Positions 49,964 through 63,900 of a stretch of DNA of 64,000 bases are shown here, piece after piece; position 1 is the first letter of the stretch, and each line of letters begins with the position of its first letter. A program made the position numbers and the translations under genes. The DNA is from Escarpia spicata. Its lineage: Eukaryota; Annelida; Polychaeta; Sabellida; Siboglinidae. The stretch is taken from assembly GCA_963995525.1 (NCBI GenBank), contig OZ023212.1:8828504-8892503 (forward strand), written 5' to 3'. Under the pieces are notes generated by a model that made no database searches, was not told the DNA's origin, and saw only the letters and a list, made by a program, of their open reading frames with translations.

Positions 49964-50429
49964 GCTCATTAAAATGTAAGCAAATCAGCAACTGGTTATA
50001 CATATTAGGTGTAACATGCATAATAAAACATCATAACATAAATAATAGTTACATTTATATCAGCAACCATATTTATTTTTAGTTATACATTATTTACAAT
50101 TATAGCTCTGGCAAATCAAAACACATTAAAAAAAATGATGTATAAAAATGTAACAATGTTTATAACAAAATGTTCATTACACTTATTGGCTTGCTCGTGC
50201 AAGACAGCTACACAATAAAAGTAAATGATGTACTGATGCATATATGATCTAGTGCTTATAAAAATAATTATTATTTCAAATGAATACTAAAAATACTATC
50301 AACCAATGTTAAATATGTAAAACAAATTGTAAAGAAATCTTAAAATAAAATACCTGATTGGCATACACAACATAACAAAAATAATATTAATAAATGTTGA
50401 ATAATAGAGAACAAAATTACACCAGTTTA

Positions 50430-50655
50430 CATAGCTGTAGCCGAAGGTTCACCTGACACGATTCTGGGTTTGGCTTGTTGTGACGGCGGGCTGTCACTGT
50501 CAGTGTCATACACTATTCCAATGACAATCCCACTTAGAGTAGCTGATCCGTGGAATAGTTTAGCTGATTCGGTAATACAAGCTAGATCAATAAATTCATT
50601 TAAAAACCGCATTGAAAAATTTTGGTCAACCCAGGAAACCACAAACTTTTAATAG
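50430..50655 (+). mobile_element. LINE C-terminal fragment
   Basis: The frame reads VADPWNSLADSVIQARSINS then FKNRIEKFWSTQE, the standard C-terminus of CR1/Jockey reverse transcriptase ORFs. It has the same strand as the fragment at 49560 and may be its other end, with most of the reverse transcriptase deleted between. Confidence 0.85.
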
Positions 50656-50704
50656 TCGAACAAGAAGATCCGATCATTGTGGAACCGAGAGGATCCTGGG
50701 ATCA

Positions 50705-50830
50705 GAACAGTCCTAACTCCCTAAGGCTAACCTAAGCCTAAGGCTAAAGTGTCCTAAGCTTAGCCTAAGTCTAAGCCTCAGTAGGCTTAGCCTAAGGTAA
50801 GGTAAGGTAAGGTAAGGTAAGGTAAGGTAG
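50705..50830. repeat. CCTAAG-rich tract and (GGTAA)n array
   Basis: Many CCTAAG/CTTAGG hexamers in both orientations at 50705-50785, then at least six perfect GGTAA units. It lies about 50 bases after the LINE C-terminus and may be an expanded 3' tail. Confidence 0.85.
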
Positions 50831-51559
50831 TAACTAGTATACTAGCAGTACGCGAGTCTGTGTTTTAGAGTGCAACACAGAATTTACTTGTCGTAAGTTT
50901 TTATACGAAGTAAAATAATAACATGTCCCCGCTCAGACCCTCCCCCCAAAATATTTCGTCCGGTCACTGGCACTGGCCACTGCAGGCTGCTCATTGCCAC
51001 TTGTGACACTGCCATGTTTGTGCAACTATGTTTAGTAAAAACAGATCACCTGGTGCACGCATCTGGGTCTAATGCGTACATTAAATCATAATGGGAAACA
51101 TATTATCATGAGTTAGAAACAACACTCAGAAAAGCCGGCAATTTTATTTAAAATTAAATGGCCGATCCCGAAATATTGCCGGTCGAGAACTTCTCGAAAT
51201 CATTTCGTTTCAACTTAATTTCACGATAAAACGAACATACTTACTTTATCCAAATGACGTGTAGTAAGGTCGATTTGTTAAATAAATAAAAATATTCATA
51301 AAGTGTACTTTGTAACGCAACAGCGCCGAAAATAAATACGACAATTTTTACCAACACCAACACGATCAATCGTCACTCCCATTCTACGGGGTTAAAGGTC
51401 AATTTTCAGGTGCAAATGTACTTGTTAATGTTATTGGGCAGTAGAAGATCACGTCATTTATATTGTATAGAAGACAATTTTTTTTAAATTCACGAGTGTC
51501 ATTCTTTTTAAAATACGTTAGACAATTGTTTTGTCTATTGGTTTGTATGTTATAACGAG

Positions 51560-51702
51560 ATTTCTAGCATTTCCTCCGAGATGCAATATTCCAAGATGGC
51601 GTTTGCTGAAAGGCGAAAATAGGGGATTTCGTATATTATAAAGTTTATATTTGTACGGTAGTTGTTAATTCAATTACACTAGCAGTTTATTAATTTGAAG
51701 AT
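51560..51702 (+). promoter_or_regulatory. Candidate CCDC91 transcription start region with a YY1-like site
   Basis: CCAAGATGGCG at 51591-51601 matches the YY1 consensus (AAGATGGCGG type), often found just downstream of animal transcription starts. It sits about 100 bases before the proposed start codon. No TATA box is seen. The ATG inside this motif opens a frame of only eight codons and is not compatible with the downstream phase. Confidence 0.3.
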
Positions 51703-51705
51703 ATG
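51703..51705 (+). CDS. CCDC91: CCDC91 start codon, split from the rest by an intron
   Basis: ATG followed directly by the donor GTAAAT, phase 0. The next coding exon begins in phase 0 with GCAGAGGCG, so the protein would read MAEADDDFEDFGGFE, which fits the family N-terminus. No other upstream ATG with a phase-compatible donor was found in the 200 bases inspected. Confidence 0.5.
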
Positions 51706-54579
51706 GTAAATATGCAAGGCTATATTATTTCAGTTCTGTTGTACCACTAGTGGTTGCTAACATAACTATTTTAAACACAGCTTGAACCGGCTGAGAGTCT
51801 GAGTGGGGCGGTACCAGTGGCAGTGGCCCTGAGTGGGGCCACACTCACAGTCACAGACTGACACAGTGAGTGGGGGATGGGCCATCCCGGCCAGCCTCCA
51901 GAGTGCGAGATGTTGGCATTCTGAGAGACAGTGCTCAGACTGTCTGCGTCGACTACGCAGTAGAAGTTACAAAATTTTCTTAATATCAACTAACCAGGCC
52001 CCGTGAACTGAAGTGGCGCCACCGTCTATATGTATAAGTGTATAAAATGCATACAATTTATATTACGAAACAAAGTCTATGTCTATATATTAATTGGCAA
52101 AAACCCGAAGGTCATTATGCCAATATGGGGGGGGGGGGGCATGTGCGAAAGCACTAGACTACAGGACCTTTAGATTTGTCAGCCCAGTCTAGTTTTAAAA
52201 GTGTCCACCGCCATCACAGCTGTTTCAGATAGTCCATTCCAGTTCGTTACGGTTCTGTTAAAAAAGCTGTTGGTGTAAACCTGAATCCAGACCGGCACGT
52301 GAATCAATTGTTCACTGTGGTTATGTGTGTTGTTAACTGAATGAACAACGTGGTTTAGCAAAGGAAGAGCTGTTTCTCTGTGTAAAGATTTATAAAAAAA
52401 AGTGCTAAACGGCCGACCACTCTGCGGCGTTCTAGGGACTCCCATTTAAGTTCTTCTTAAGGTTGCTGGAATATTCTAGCCAGGCAAGGTGCAATTCGAT
52501 CGGCTGTCTCCGATATAATTTTGTTTGGGATAGCGTCACTGCCAGGCTTCAGTCAAAGCTTAATGTACATATTAAAACAACACAATAAAGTACACGTAAC
52601 ATGGAATTAATAACATTTTGTTTTCCGTTTAGTCATCGTGAAAAGGGTTAGCAAATGATGAAAATTGAATTGACACAGAATGACAATATACAGTGAATTT
52701 TCTCCCTGATGATATTTTAAGACATGATCGGTTCATAGTTTCTACTGTTCAAAGGTTGAAATTCCAAAATGTTAATTTTAGTGGTTTGCAGCAGGTATCT
52801 TACTAATTATCTGGGCTGTTTACAGGCAGAGGCGGATGATGACTTTGAAGACTTTGGTGGCTTTGAGGTATGATAACCTGACTATATATTATAGCACATT
52901 GCCAGGAGAAATGAAACATATATAATATAAACATGTTCACATGCATTTGCACGGCTGATTTTATATTCACATAACAGCAAAGATATTTACAGATACAGCT
53001 TAAGTGGGCCTTCCCATCTTTCATCCACACCTAATTGTCTCATGTCCCTCCTCACACTGTCCTCCCATCTCAGATTCTCCTCCCACATTCTTGGTGTTGT
53101 CCTGCCTAGAGCTGTTCTCCTTGCCAGTTTGCCAGTATCCATCCTTTCCATTGAATGGCCTGCTCGTCTCATCCAGTGTCTCACCATTCCTCCTGTTAGG
53201 CTGCATTCATTCTCAAACTCTTCTCAGATCGGTCATCCTTCTTCTGTCCACCCTCATTGTTCTTGTGATCCTTTGAACCCAGTTGTTCTCACCAACTTGC
53301 AGCTTCTGTTATTGTTCTGTTAGCGCCACTGTCTCCAGACCATATAGGCATGCCTCTGTAATACATGCTCTCAGGACTTTCTCTTTCAGCTTATTCAACA
53401 TTTTTCAGTCCATCTTACTTACTTAGGCCTGTTTGCTAGCTGCAAGCATAGGCCATCGGCCATGGTCCTCCACTGTTGTCGGTTTGATGCCATCTCCAAG
53501 CATTTGCCCCTGCTTGTATTTGGCATTGCACCTCTACGTCTGAATGCCCATCCTCCATAAGGTACACAAAGCCTTCCACTTGCTTGATTTCCTTCCCATG
53601 CATAGGGTATTATATATTTAATATAACATAATTTTCACAGTAGATAAGATAATTGGTATGATCATATTTAATAAGTGTTGTGTTCCACAAATGCCATCAA
53701 CAAATTGGCTTCAAGATATAATTGTCCAACTGTTGTAGGCCGCAGAACCAGTTGTGCCAGATGAAGTGCAGCCAGTAGCTCATGGACTGGAGGCAGGACC
53801 TTCTCCATGGGCCATCCTTCCAGGTACCCACTTTCTAGGCTTCATTCAATTAGTTCACACACACATGTACATGCAATTTCATATGCATGTTTCTGTATGT
53901 GTTGAACACTTGGATATGATGGTATACCTTTTTGCAGAAGAATCTCCAACTTAGCACTCTTAATTAAAAGAAAGACAGCATCCATGTAATTATAAACAAA
54001 AAAATTATGAACCAAAAACAAATTATAATTATGTTCTCAGCATTCAGTTGAAGATTTTTCTCAACATGTTTCTATCTGTGTCTTACTGCCTTTGTCTCAG
54101 TGGTCTTGTACTATGGTCATATAACTACATATATTTGTCAATTTTGTATTATAAATGTACTATTTGTGGCAGCACATGTTTATTAATTTATTAGTCTGAA
54201 ACGACAACAATTTATTATTCACGTCTTCTGTAATAAATATTATAATAATTGTTTAATAAGATCAGTTTATTTTAAGTTCTGAAACAATTTCAATTGATCA
54301 TTTATCCTATGACAATGTTTGTGCTTCCCACAGACCCATCGCACGCTGTGGGCGTGTCCAGCAGTCAGCCTGATCTCATCCAGTCCCGAGCCACGCCCCC
54401 ACACCCCTCACTTGAGCCTCCATTCCCTCCTAATGAGGCTCACCGATCTGCTTCTGATACGTCCGGTCTCACGGTCAGCCGTAACGCTGATGTAGTAGCA
54501 GCTGCCGCTTCTTTCGGTGACGTCGATTTGCAATTCGAGAACGTGTTTGGTGCACGAAGGGTACGTGACGGATATGAAC

Positions 54580-54611
<32 letters not shown>

Positions 54612-54905
54612 AGCCTAAGGGCAGCATATGTCAACCGCTCCATTATGAGAGATAGGATATACAACCTCCGAGAAAACATCTCTCAAAATCACCAACAATA
54701 TTTTTTGGTTGCCAATAATTATTGATATTGTTACATGTCTGGGTATACTACGTATACTAACAGTTCAAATTAAAAAATATACGATATTGTCTACGCAACC
54801 AGGGGTCAAAACTTTATGCAGGACGGCTCTGGTCTGCTTAAAATGGTGGTCTGCCTAAGGCGGTCCCTTATGCATATTTGGTCAATATATGCTGCTGTTA
54901 GGAGT

Positions 54906-54944
<39 letters not shown>

Positions 54945-57900
54945 CATTAATAACACATGTGCATCATTAGTGGAAGAGGGGTCGTCAGCATATCGCAACG
55001 CTTTCCCCATTTTCTTAGTTCAGGTGGACAATGTGTTCACAGGGTTTTGATGCGGAGACAGCTCGCTTCTCTTCCACTGATGATTTTAGTTAGGTAGGAC
55101 AGGCATAATCGACCCCACTTTTAAGGTTTAGCCTCAGTTATATATAGTGTAATGCGTCAGCGGGTAGTGTTGGTTTTAGATTTGGTGTGGTTGACTGGTG
55201 TGCTTGGCTAGTATTATACTGTGCAGTAGGTCTATGGTGATTTTAGCAGTAACGACATTGTTTGATATATGATATCATGTATACCAATACTGCTTGTTTT
55301 ATGTGCCGAAATGTGGGCTCGGTCAACCTGAGGTACAGGAGACTAGTATGGGCTCAGTCACAGGCCTGGCCTTGGGATGTCGAGCCCACATTTCTCTCTT
55401 ATCACGTTAATAAATAAACGTCATTCATTTGGCCTTTTTTCATCACTATATTGGACTCTGTGTTGTTGCTTGCATAAATATATATATGCATAATGATTGG
55501 CTTTTTATTTGCTTTGAAGGAATTATTTTACAAAGAAGACTTGATAATCTATGTTAAAACTTCAGTAAGCTTAAAATAGAAAATGTCCTGAGTCTTAACA
55601 GATTTGCAGTACGTTTTGTAAGTTGGTTTAATTCAGCATTTTGTTGACAGGTGGCTCCACAAGTTCGGTCATTTTCGGAGCAGGTGTTGGAGCCTCAGTT
55701 TGGTGATGCTGCTGGACCCGCCGATAAGCCGATTCCAGCTGGTGTTCTTGACCTTGATCTGTCCAGGAAAGTCTCTGATGTTGCTGTCAAGTAAGAATCA
55801 CTTCCAACTAAACAGTAGTTATTATCTAATTTATTTATATTATAAATATAACTTTGAAAACGCAATAAAACTGTATCAACAAATATATTTTAGCATCACT
55901 CGAGTAGTATCAGTTAAGTAGTGCCATCATGGTCTTAGCTAGTGTTATTATATTGATTCAGTGTAAGTTCCTTATTGGGTGTTCAAAGTTGTTTGTCTTA
56001 GTCAAATCTGTATGGAACGTTTCCTTAAGGTGGCTGCATCAGCTGTCATATGCTTCTTTTGAATTAATCATTTCTAATATAAATTTTGAAGATAAACTAA
56101 CCATTTTTTCTTGGAGTTTGCCTGAGACACTAAATAATACTCCAGACCAAAAAGAATAGATTTTGTTATGTTGTTTAGAGATATTTAAATGTGTTTAAAG
56201 ACAATTAAAAAATATGTTAAAAAAAAATCACCCTAAAATGGCATTTTATTTCATTTTGAGAAACTCCCCAAAAGAAAATTTTTTTGTGGTTGTAAGTATA
56301 AACATGTTATTGACATTCCCACAGGTTTTTTTTGTAAACAAATTAAGTTTAATACAGCTTCATAAACATTTTGCTACAATATTGAAAGACAGCAAAAATC
56401 TGTACTGCATTTTTGGCATGACCCCTTCACCAAACATAAAACCATCCCGTGCAATTATGGGTAAACACAAGTCAAGTTCATATGTCAAGTTATGGCTTTG
56501 TAAGTATTGTAGTGTTTATAAAAAGTTACATTAAGTAATACTTCCTGGTTGTTACTGATAATATAAGTGTCACCAGATGCTTGTTTTTTTGCTTAGAAAT
56601 GTGACTTTTTTACTGGCATGTGGCTTATTTCAACATGATTTGACAGACACTTCTATTACTGAGATTTCCCCCCAAGGTTTTCCTGCTAAGTTGTCTCATG
56701 ATATTGTGTTACGAAAGGCCACGTGTTGAACTTGTTGTGGTAAACAAGATTGATTGACACCTGCTGGAGTCAGTCACGTGTCATTGCAAATGGCGGCTGA
56801 GGTCGGGCATTATCGGAGAATAAACAAAACTACCGCCAGTATTTGGTGATTTGACAGTGTGATGCATTTAGGTAATTATAATACAACAATATAGTGGCAT
56901 GAGAATAACCAAACTATATGATCTGCATTCATAGTGAACGAATTTATGTTTGAACTGGGCTGACGCACATGTGATGGTCACTATGGAAACATCGTCAGTT
57001 TCCAAGAATCTGAAAAGGGACTTTCCACAGACATATAAAAATCCTAGTTTTTAAAGGATGGATTGGTGACATATGGTGATAGTGCCTTGGTTTTTTTAAT
57101 AGTACACATGTTCAGACTGACACCTACTAATGTTCTATGAAGAAAAAAATAAAGAAATCAACTGATCAAATGATAGCCAGCCTAGTTACCTTAATATCTT
57201 TTTTGTATTCACTACATATTTTAATTATCCTTAACTTACCCAAAATGGTATGACAGCTGAAAAACACTTGTTTTGGAATCGTAACTAAAATTGACAAATG
57301 GAAGAAGTATTTCCCCAAGGTTTAATGAATTAATATACATACAACCTTTGTGAAATACATTTTAAATGTTAACTGACATAGCAGCATTAACGAAGCTTAT
57401 GCCCAATTGATGCATGCTTCCAGTGGAGTGGTGGCGCCACAAGCTTCAGGCATCTCGCGTGAGGATGCGCAGGAAGGTGCCGTAGCTGTAGATGCGGCTG
57501 CTGCTGTAGCAGAGGCGCCACCCTGTGCACAACATGACAACCATGAGGTATCGGAACAACTAAGTCTGGTTGAAAGCGAAAAACTACAAATTGAGAAGGT
57601 TAGTCAACATCATCATCTAAATGTCAAGAATGCAGTTCATGGTAGTCTACTTTGATGTCTGTGCTGCAAAATTGTTTTGAAGTTCAGGAATCGTTATTCC
57701 TAATTTAGACGTGAGTAGTTTTGAATAAGTTTAACATGGTCTTCTCTGTCCACAATTTGGCTGACAATTAACCAGCTCTCTCACCATGTCTTTACTTCTT
57801 GAACAATGACATTCAGATTGGGCGCGTATCCTTCTAACAATCTCTAAGGTCTTTATTGCATCATTGCATAATCATCTGTTTGTTACATGTTGTGTCCCGG

Positions 57901-60900
57901 GAGATGTTTTTGGTCAACATGGCAGTGATTGCTGTTTATTAGTACATTATAAATGTCACTACCAGGAGTTGAAGGCTATGGCAGACAGACATGCTGAGCT
58001 GATACAACAACTACAAGAAAGTTCCCAGCAACAGATGGAGCAGGGTGAACAGTACAAGGCCCTACAGGTAGGTCCTCAACATGGGAAACATAATGTATTA
58101 CAATTTCTTTGTAAAAATTAATGTATATGAATATATTCTTAACATAATTCTTTCAGGGGTGTCTATTAAATATTGTGAGTATGACTATTTTGTATAATGT
58201 TGGTGGTCAGATCAGGATTGTAAAATCTCTACTAGTTGATTAACATTATCTTATCTGTAATAATAATGTTGTGTTATTTCCACATAAACTTTCTTTTGTC
58301 TGTAAAGTTCAAGAAATAGTACGAGAGTCGTAACAATATTCAGATTAAATTTCATTACATTAATTTCAGTTGAAACATGAAACCGAGATTGAAGAGTTGC
58401 GGAAGGCGGGACATGATGCAGTCGCAGTTATTGTTGAGGAGTACAAGGTGAGATGTTCTCTTTGAGTAGCATATAGCTTATGCTAGAGCTAATGTTTAAA
58501 GACGTTCATTGAATGTAGATTTTAGTGGACATTGACGTGTTATAGTTTTAGTGTGCTATGTTTATCAATGGTTATATATGTCATATATAACATATTAAAA
58601 GCCTAAGTTTACCAGGAGATAAATATATAGATTTTTTAATATATAGTACTTTATAGAGTGCTGGTGTTTGTGAAAATTTTAATAAACTCACCCCCAAATT
58701 GCTTTGTATCATCACTTCAGTATGCACAGGAACAAATAGTTGTGATGGCTTATATGATAATAATTTGAATTCATTTGTAAATATAAGAAGGTATCGGAAG
58801 AATCACACTGTAGTTTACAACTACTAAACCAGCTGTTTATTAGTATATATACAAATAACCTGGATAAACAGTGGATATCTTGAAAACTTGAAAAATCTTA
58901 GGGAGTAATTATTTATCAGAAGTTGGGTTGGAACCATGATACACTGATTTAAAATCCAACCTACCCTGGAACATGAACCACCCTCCAGTCATGAGCACAG
59001 AATTCGGACCCCATTTTGTACATTGGTAAAAAAACATTGTCACAAAATTCAGAAAATTAATCCACCCCCAAATCAAAGATACTAAAAATCAACCCCAGAC
59101 TAAATCATGCGCATTGAAAACTGAGCCCATGCATGATTCTTCTGAATATCCCCGTGATAAAGTTTGACCACTCCCTTATGCAGTGAGTACGTATTTCAGG
59201 AGCTGTGTCGAGGGACCGTCTCAGAACAGCATGCGGCAGCTGAGAAGAAGCTGATTGAACTACTGGAGGAAGAGCGGGGGAAGTGTCAACAGTTGCTGCT
59301 TGATCAGGTAAATAAACCACCTGTACTTCCCCCTTCGTTCACCTCATTAGTTCACGTTCTTGATGAGTCTTCTCCACTTATCATCGCAAACATCTACCAT
59401 TCTCTCCCACTTTTGGTGGTTCACCGATGTCTTTTTGAGATCTCCCCTCACACTGTCTCTCCATCTTAATGTTGATGTCCCACTTCTGCCACCCCTCCGT
59501 TGTGTGTGCCTTCTTTATCAAACTATCGTCACTTGTTCTCCATATGTGACCTGCCCATCTCAGTCTCGTCCCAACTACCTTCATTTTCGGGTGTATCATT
59601 GTCCCAACCTCTTCTCTTAATTCCTCCTTCATCTGTCTATCTTCTCATATATTACATATTCTCGAACTCAGTTGTTTCTGCCACTTGTTGTTGTTCCTCC
59701 TGTCTCTGTTACTACAGGATCATGTAAATAAATACAATAAGGTAACATCTGTTACAGTGCAGTTTCCCTCATTGAGATATTTTAAAGGGCTTAACCTTCC
59801 CCCTGGCAGACCTGTTCATCCCATCACCAACTTGACTTCTCTCAGAAGCATTCAGCCATGCTTCAGTTACTGCACGAAGACTGTCCACCTACACATATAT
59901 CCACAACTTTCTAAGGCCAGGTACTCGTTTGTAGAGTAACATATCAGTAGGTAGCAAGGTGTTTAGTGCAACGGACTCTCAAGAGATTCCTGCTTCAGGT
60001 CCTCCTGGTGCCGTTTTGAACCTTGGGCAAGTTTGTTCACTCCATGTTGCTCCAGTTCACTCAGCTATATGATTGAATGTATGATATTTGTGTATGAATT
60101 ACTTTTTCCTAGTAATTGCAGTGTGGCTGAATGTTTCCTAGGGAAGTCGAGATGGTGTTCGATTAAACAAACCTACCTCGCTGTAAAAAACTTATGTTCG
60201 CCTGATTTGAGACAGTATTGCATGAACGGAATTGTCCAAGCTTGGAAATCTTTGAGCTGCTTTTCCCTAGAATGGCCTAGATGTAGGTAATCTTTCGGGT
60301 TCTTTTGTGATCTTACAGGATCCTGTTGCCAATCTTATAAGTGTACGCTGTGGTTATTTGAGTGCTGTGCTTCTGTTCTGCAGCAAGAGAGATTGTGTGG
60401 ACAGATGGATGAAGAACGGGAGAAGATGGAGAAGAAAATCGCTGATGCTTTGGAGACACAGACAAAACTGCAAGAGGTACTGTTTTCCTTCCTGAGCATG
60501 GCTAAATGTCAAAGTTGGCTCTGTCACAATGTCAAAGTTGGCAGCTCTGTCACAATGTATGGAGTCCAAATGTATCTTATCATCTGTTGTCTTTTGGCAA
60601 GCCGTTTGGCCATCATTGTCCTTCATATTTGTAGATTGTTTTTGGTTACAATATGACTTTATTTTTGTATTGTTGAGTAAATGTCAGCAATGTCAATATG
60701 TATGAGGATATAGTTGACAGATATTTGGTAAAGGCACGTCACACAGCTGAGAACTGTTGGACTCTCAATAAGCCAACAGAGGTTTCTGTGTTGAATGGTT
60801 ATCTTGTTAAAATCTGAAATATTATATTTATGGTGTGTGTGTGTGTGCGTGCATGCATGCATGTGTGCGAGTGGCGTGGTGTGGTGTATGCGGTGTGCAT

Positions 60901-63900
60901 GGTGTGCAGTGTGTGCGCGTTGGGAGACTCTGAATTCTGAAAGAAAATGGCATCTATTTCAAAGAATTTATTAATCTGCTGATTTCTCCAGTGTCCGAAA
61001 CAGTAACAAGTTAATCAACTGTACCAAACACTATGTTGTTATTAGCGAATATTTGTAATTTGAACACCGTAAAGTTATAAATTAGTATTTGTATAATTAC
61101 ATTTGAATAAAAAAATATGATGTATGATCTACGAGTACAAACGACATCTCAAGAAGATAAGCAAATGTTTTATTGTTTATAGGAGAAAGTTAAAATTGTT
61201 GTGAAAGAGGAACAAGAACGATGTCAAGAACAAATAAAAATTGCCATCGAGGTATGTCTTTCAAAATGTAATTAGCATTGTCTTAAGAAACATTATTTAA
61301 CAAACTGTGTTGTTCATTTTTCTCCGTCTTAAAAAATCAAAACATGTTTTATTGCTTTTATGTCACATCTAGTTTAATGTTTATTTTAATAAAACTTGGA
61401 CAGACTCTTCTTATGTACAGCTCAGAACTCTGTATCAGCCACATGTATGTGGCTAGAGTATTGTCGAGCTTCTTCTTCTTAGAGAGACTCACTAGATTTT
61501 AATAGGTTATAGCAATTTCACAACATTATTTCTGTATAACATACAATTACAAATTAAAACAAATTTCCAAGATGGCTTTAGATATGTTTACTAATAAAGT
61601 CTGTTTCTGTAAACCACGTTTAGGAAGTGAAGGATGAACACAAGAAAGCAATGGAAGAAGTTCTTCAGGCAGAACGAAAGAAAGCCACACAGCTTCTGAA
61701 GGACGAATCGGTAATAACATTTTGAATTGTGTTGATAAATTAATTTTTATACGATGTAATGTAGAAATAATAACCAGACAATTAGTTGCTATAGAGAGTT
61801 AAAATGTTGCACAAAATTATAATTTTGTATGACACAGTGAATTTCTTCGATGTTTAAATGTATTAAATAATTATATGCTTATATATAGTCAACAATTGCA
61901 TATTCTATTGATTGTAATCTTGTATTTGATTTACGTAGTTTTTGTTCTGATATACTGGATACCAATGCTGTGTCATTTACTATTTATAATTTGTGCCTTA
62001 GACATACTGCTTGATCATCAGAAATAAAAACATTTTCCATTATTATATAATGAGTGTAAGCTTTGTATATTCTATTATTTTACGTAGATATGTAATCACT
62101 GTTCATGCAACCATATTTGTAGCATGATCTGGCCTGATGGCTATTATCATCATATCACTGACATTTGTTATACATGCCTCCTCCAGGAGCGACTGATGGT
62201 GCTAGTAGAAGAAGAACGACAGCAGAGTAAAAGAGCAGTGGAGCAAGCCGTAGAGCATGAGCGCTCCCAGTGCAAGGTGTGTTTGTGTGACTGTTCATAT
62301 GTGACCTATTTACCCATGTATCCATGGCAACTTGTAAGAATGGATAATCTAGCTACATCTCATATTTATTGATATAACATGAAATATTAATCTAATAAAT
62401 ATAACCGGATACAGATGCAATAAAAAAAAATGTCAACTGTGGGAAATTCCTCAAACAGCTGATTGAACTGGTAGAAGTTCAAATAAATCTCTTTTTTTTA
62501 GACTGCACACAATATTGATGGGGTCTCGCTGATGATCTGATAGTTTTTGCACTGTACAAATCAGCCAACAGCCATTACTATGTGCTGCAGAAATGTATTA
62601 TTTTAATCAGTTTTAAGGTTCATACCACATGTTAGATTGACCACAACATTAATTGTATTTTCTGTGATTGTTCCAAGGTTCGCTGATCAGTCGGAGACAT
62701 TTTATGAAAAACTGCACAAATTTGGTATAACATACATCATAAGATACATCACGTATGCCTACTTCAGGAAATTATCTTCTGAGCAGATACTACTTATAAG
62801 GTATTAAATTAGTTATGGTCAATGAGAAATGTGTTCCCTGGGAAAATGCCAACATTCCACAAATAGATTGTGCTGGGCATTGAGTGTACCAGGAGTTTAA
62901 ATAAAGCTAAGTTTCTTTTTTGTGAATATGTACCTGATGGCCTGTCATTGATGATCTGGTAGTTCTTGCACTGTCACCCACTCACTATCCCATAACCAGG
63001 CGGTTGTTGGGGCACCACTGATGACTTGCCAGCTCCCGATATCTCATTTGATTTTCTGCCGCCCTCTTGGAGGTGCTGAAGGTCAAGCCAGTCCACTCCT
63101 GCATGTTGTCTTCCCACCTCTTACTCTGTCTCCCTCTCTTTCTTCCTGGCACAGTGCCTTGTAGGATGGTTTTTGCAAGGTTGGTTGATCTAGTAACATG
63201 CACTGTCTAGATGAGTAGAGAGCTATTGTTGTGTGTTGTAGGAGTGTATCCGTGAGGTGGTGAAGGAGGAGAGCTATTGTTGTGTGTTGTAGGAGTGTAT
63301 CCGTGAGGTGGTGAAGGAGGAGAGCTATTGTTGTGTGTTGTAGGAGTGTATCTGTCAGGTGGGGAAGGAGGAGAGCTATTGTGTGTTGTAGGAGTGTATC
63401 CGTGAGGTGGTGAAGGAGCAGAGCTATTGTTGTGTGTTGTAGGAGTGTATCCGTGAAGTGGTGAAGGAGGAGAGCTATTGTTGTGTGTTGTAGGAGTGTA
63501 TCCGTGAGGTGGTGAAGGAGGAGAGCTATTGTGTGTTGTAGGAGTGTATCCGTGAGGTGGTGAAGGAGGAGAGCTATTGTTGTGTGTTGTAGGAGTGTAT
63601 CCGTGAGGTGGTGAAGGAGGACAGCTATTGTTGTGTGTTGTAGGAGTGTATCCACGAGGTGATAAAGGAGGACAGCTATTGTTGTGTGTTGTAGGAGTGT
63701 ATCCGTGAGGTGGTGAAGGAGGTGAGCTATTGTGTGTTGTAGGAGTGTATCCGTGAGGTGGTGAAGGAAGAGAGCTATTGTTGTGTGTTGTAGGAGTGTA
63801 TCCATGAGGTGGTGAAGGAGGAGAGCTATTGTTGTGTGTTGTAGGAGTGTATCCGTGAGGTGGTGAAGGTGGAGAGCTATTGTTGTGTGTTGTAGGAGTG

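Noticed and set aside
51596..51619. ATGGCG with a good start context as the CCDC91 start
   Set aside because: It stops after eight codons and no GT donor gives the phase needed by the exon at 52826. More likely part of a YY1-like site.
63083..63805. 240-codon open frame on the minus strand, the longest in the window
   Set aside because: It is the antisense reading of the 51-bp minisatellite, joined to the end of a LINE fragment. It stays open only because units are multiples of three.
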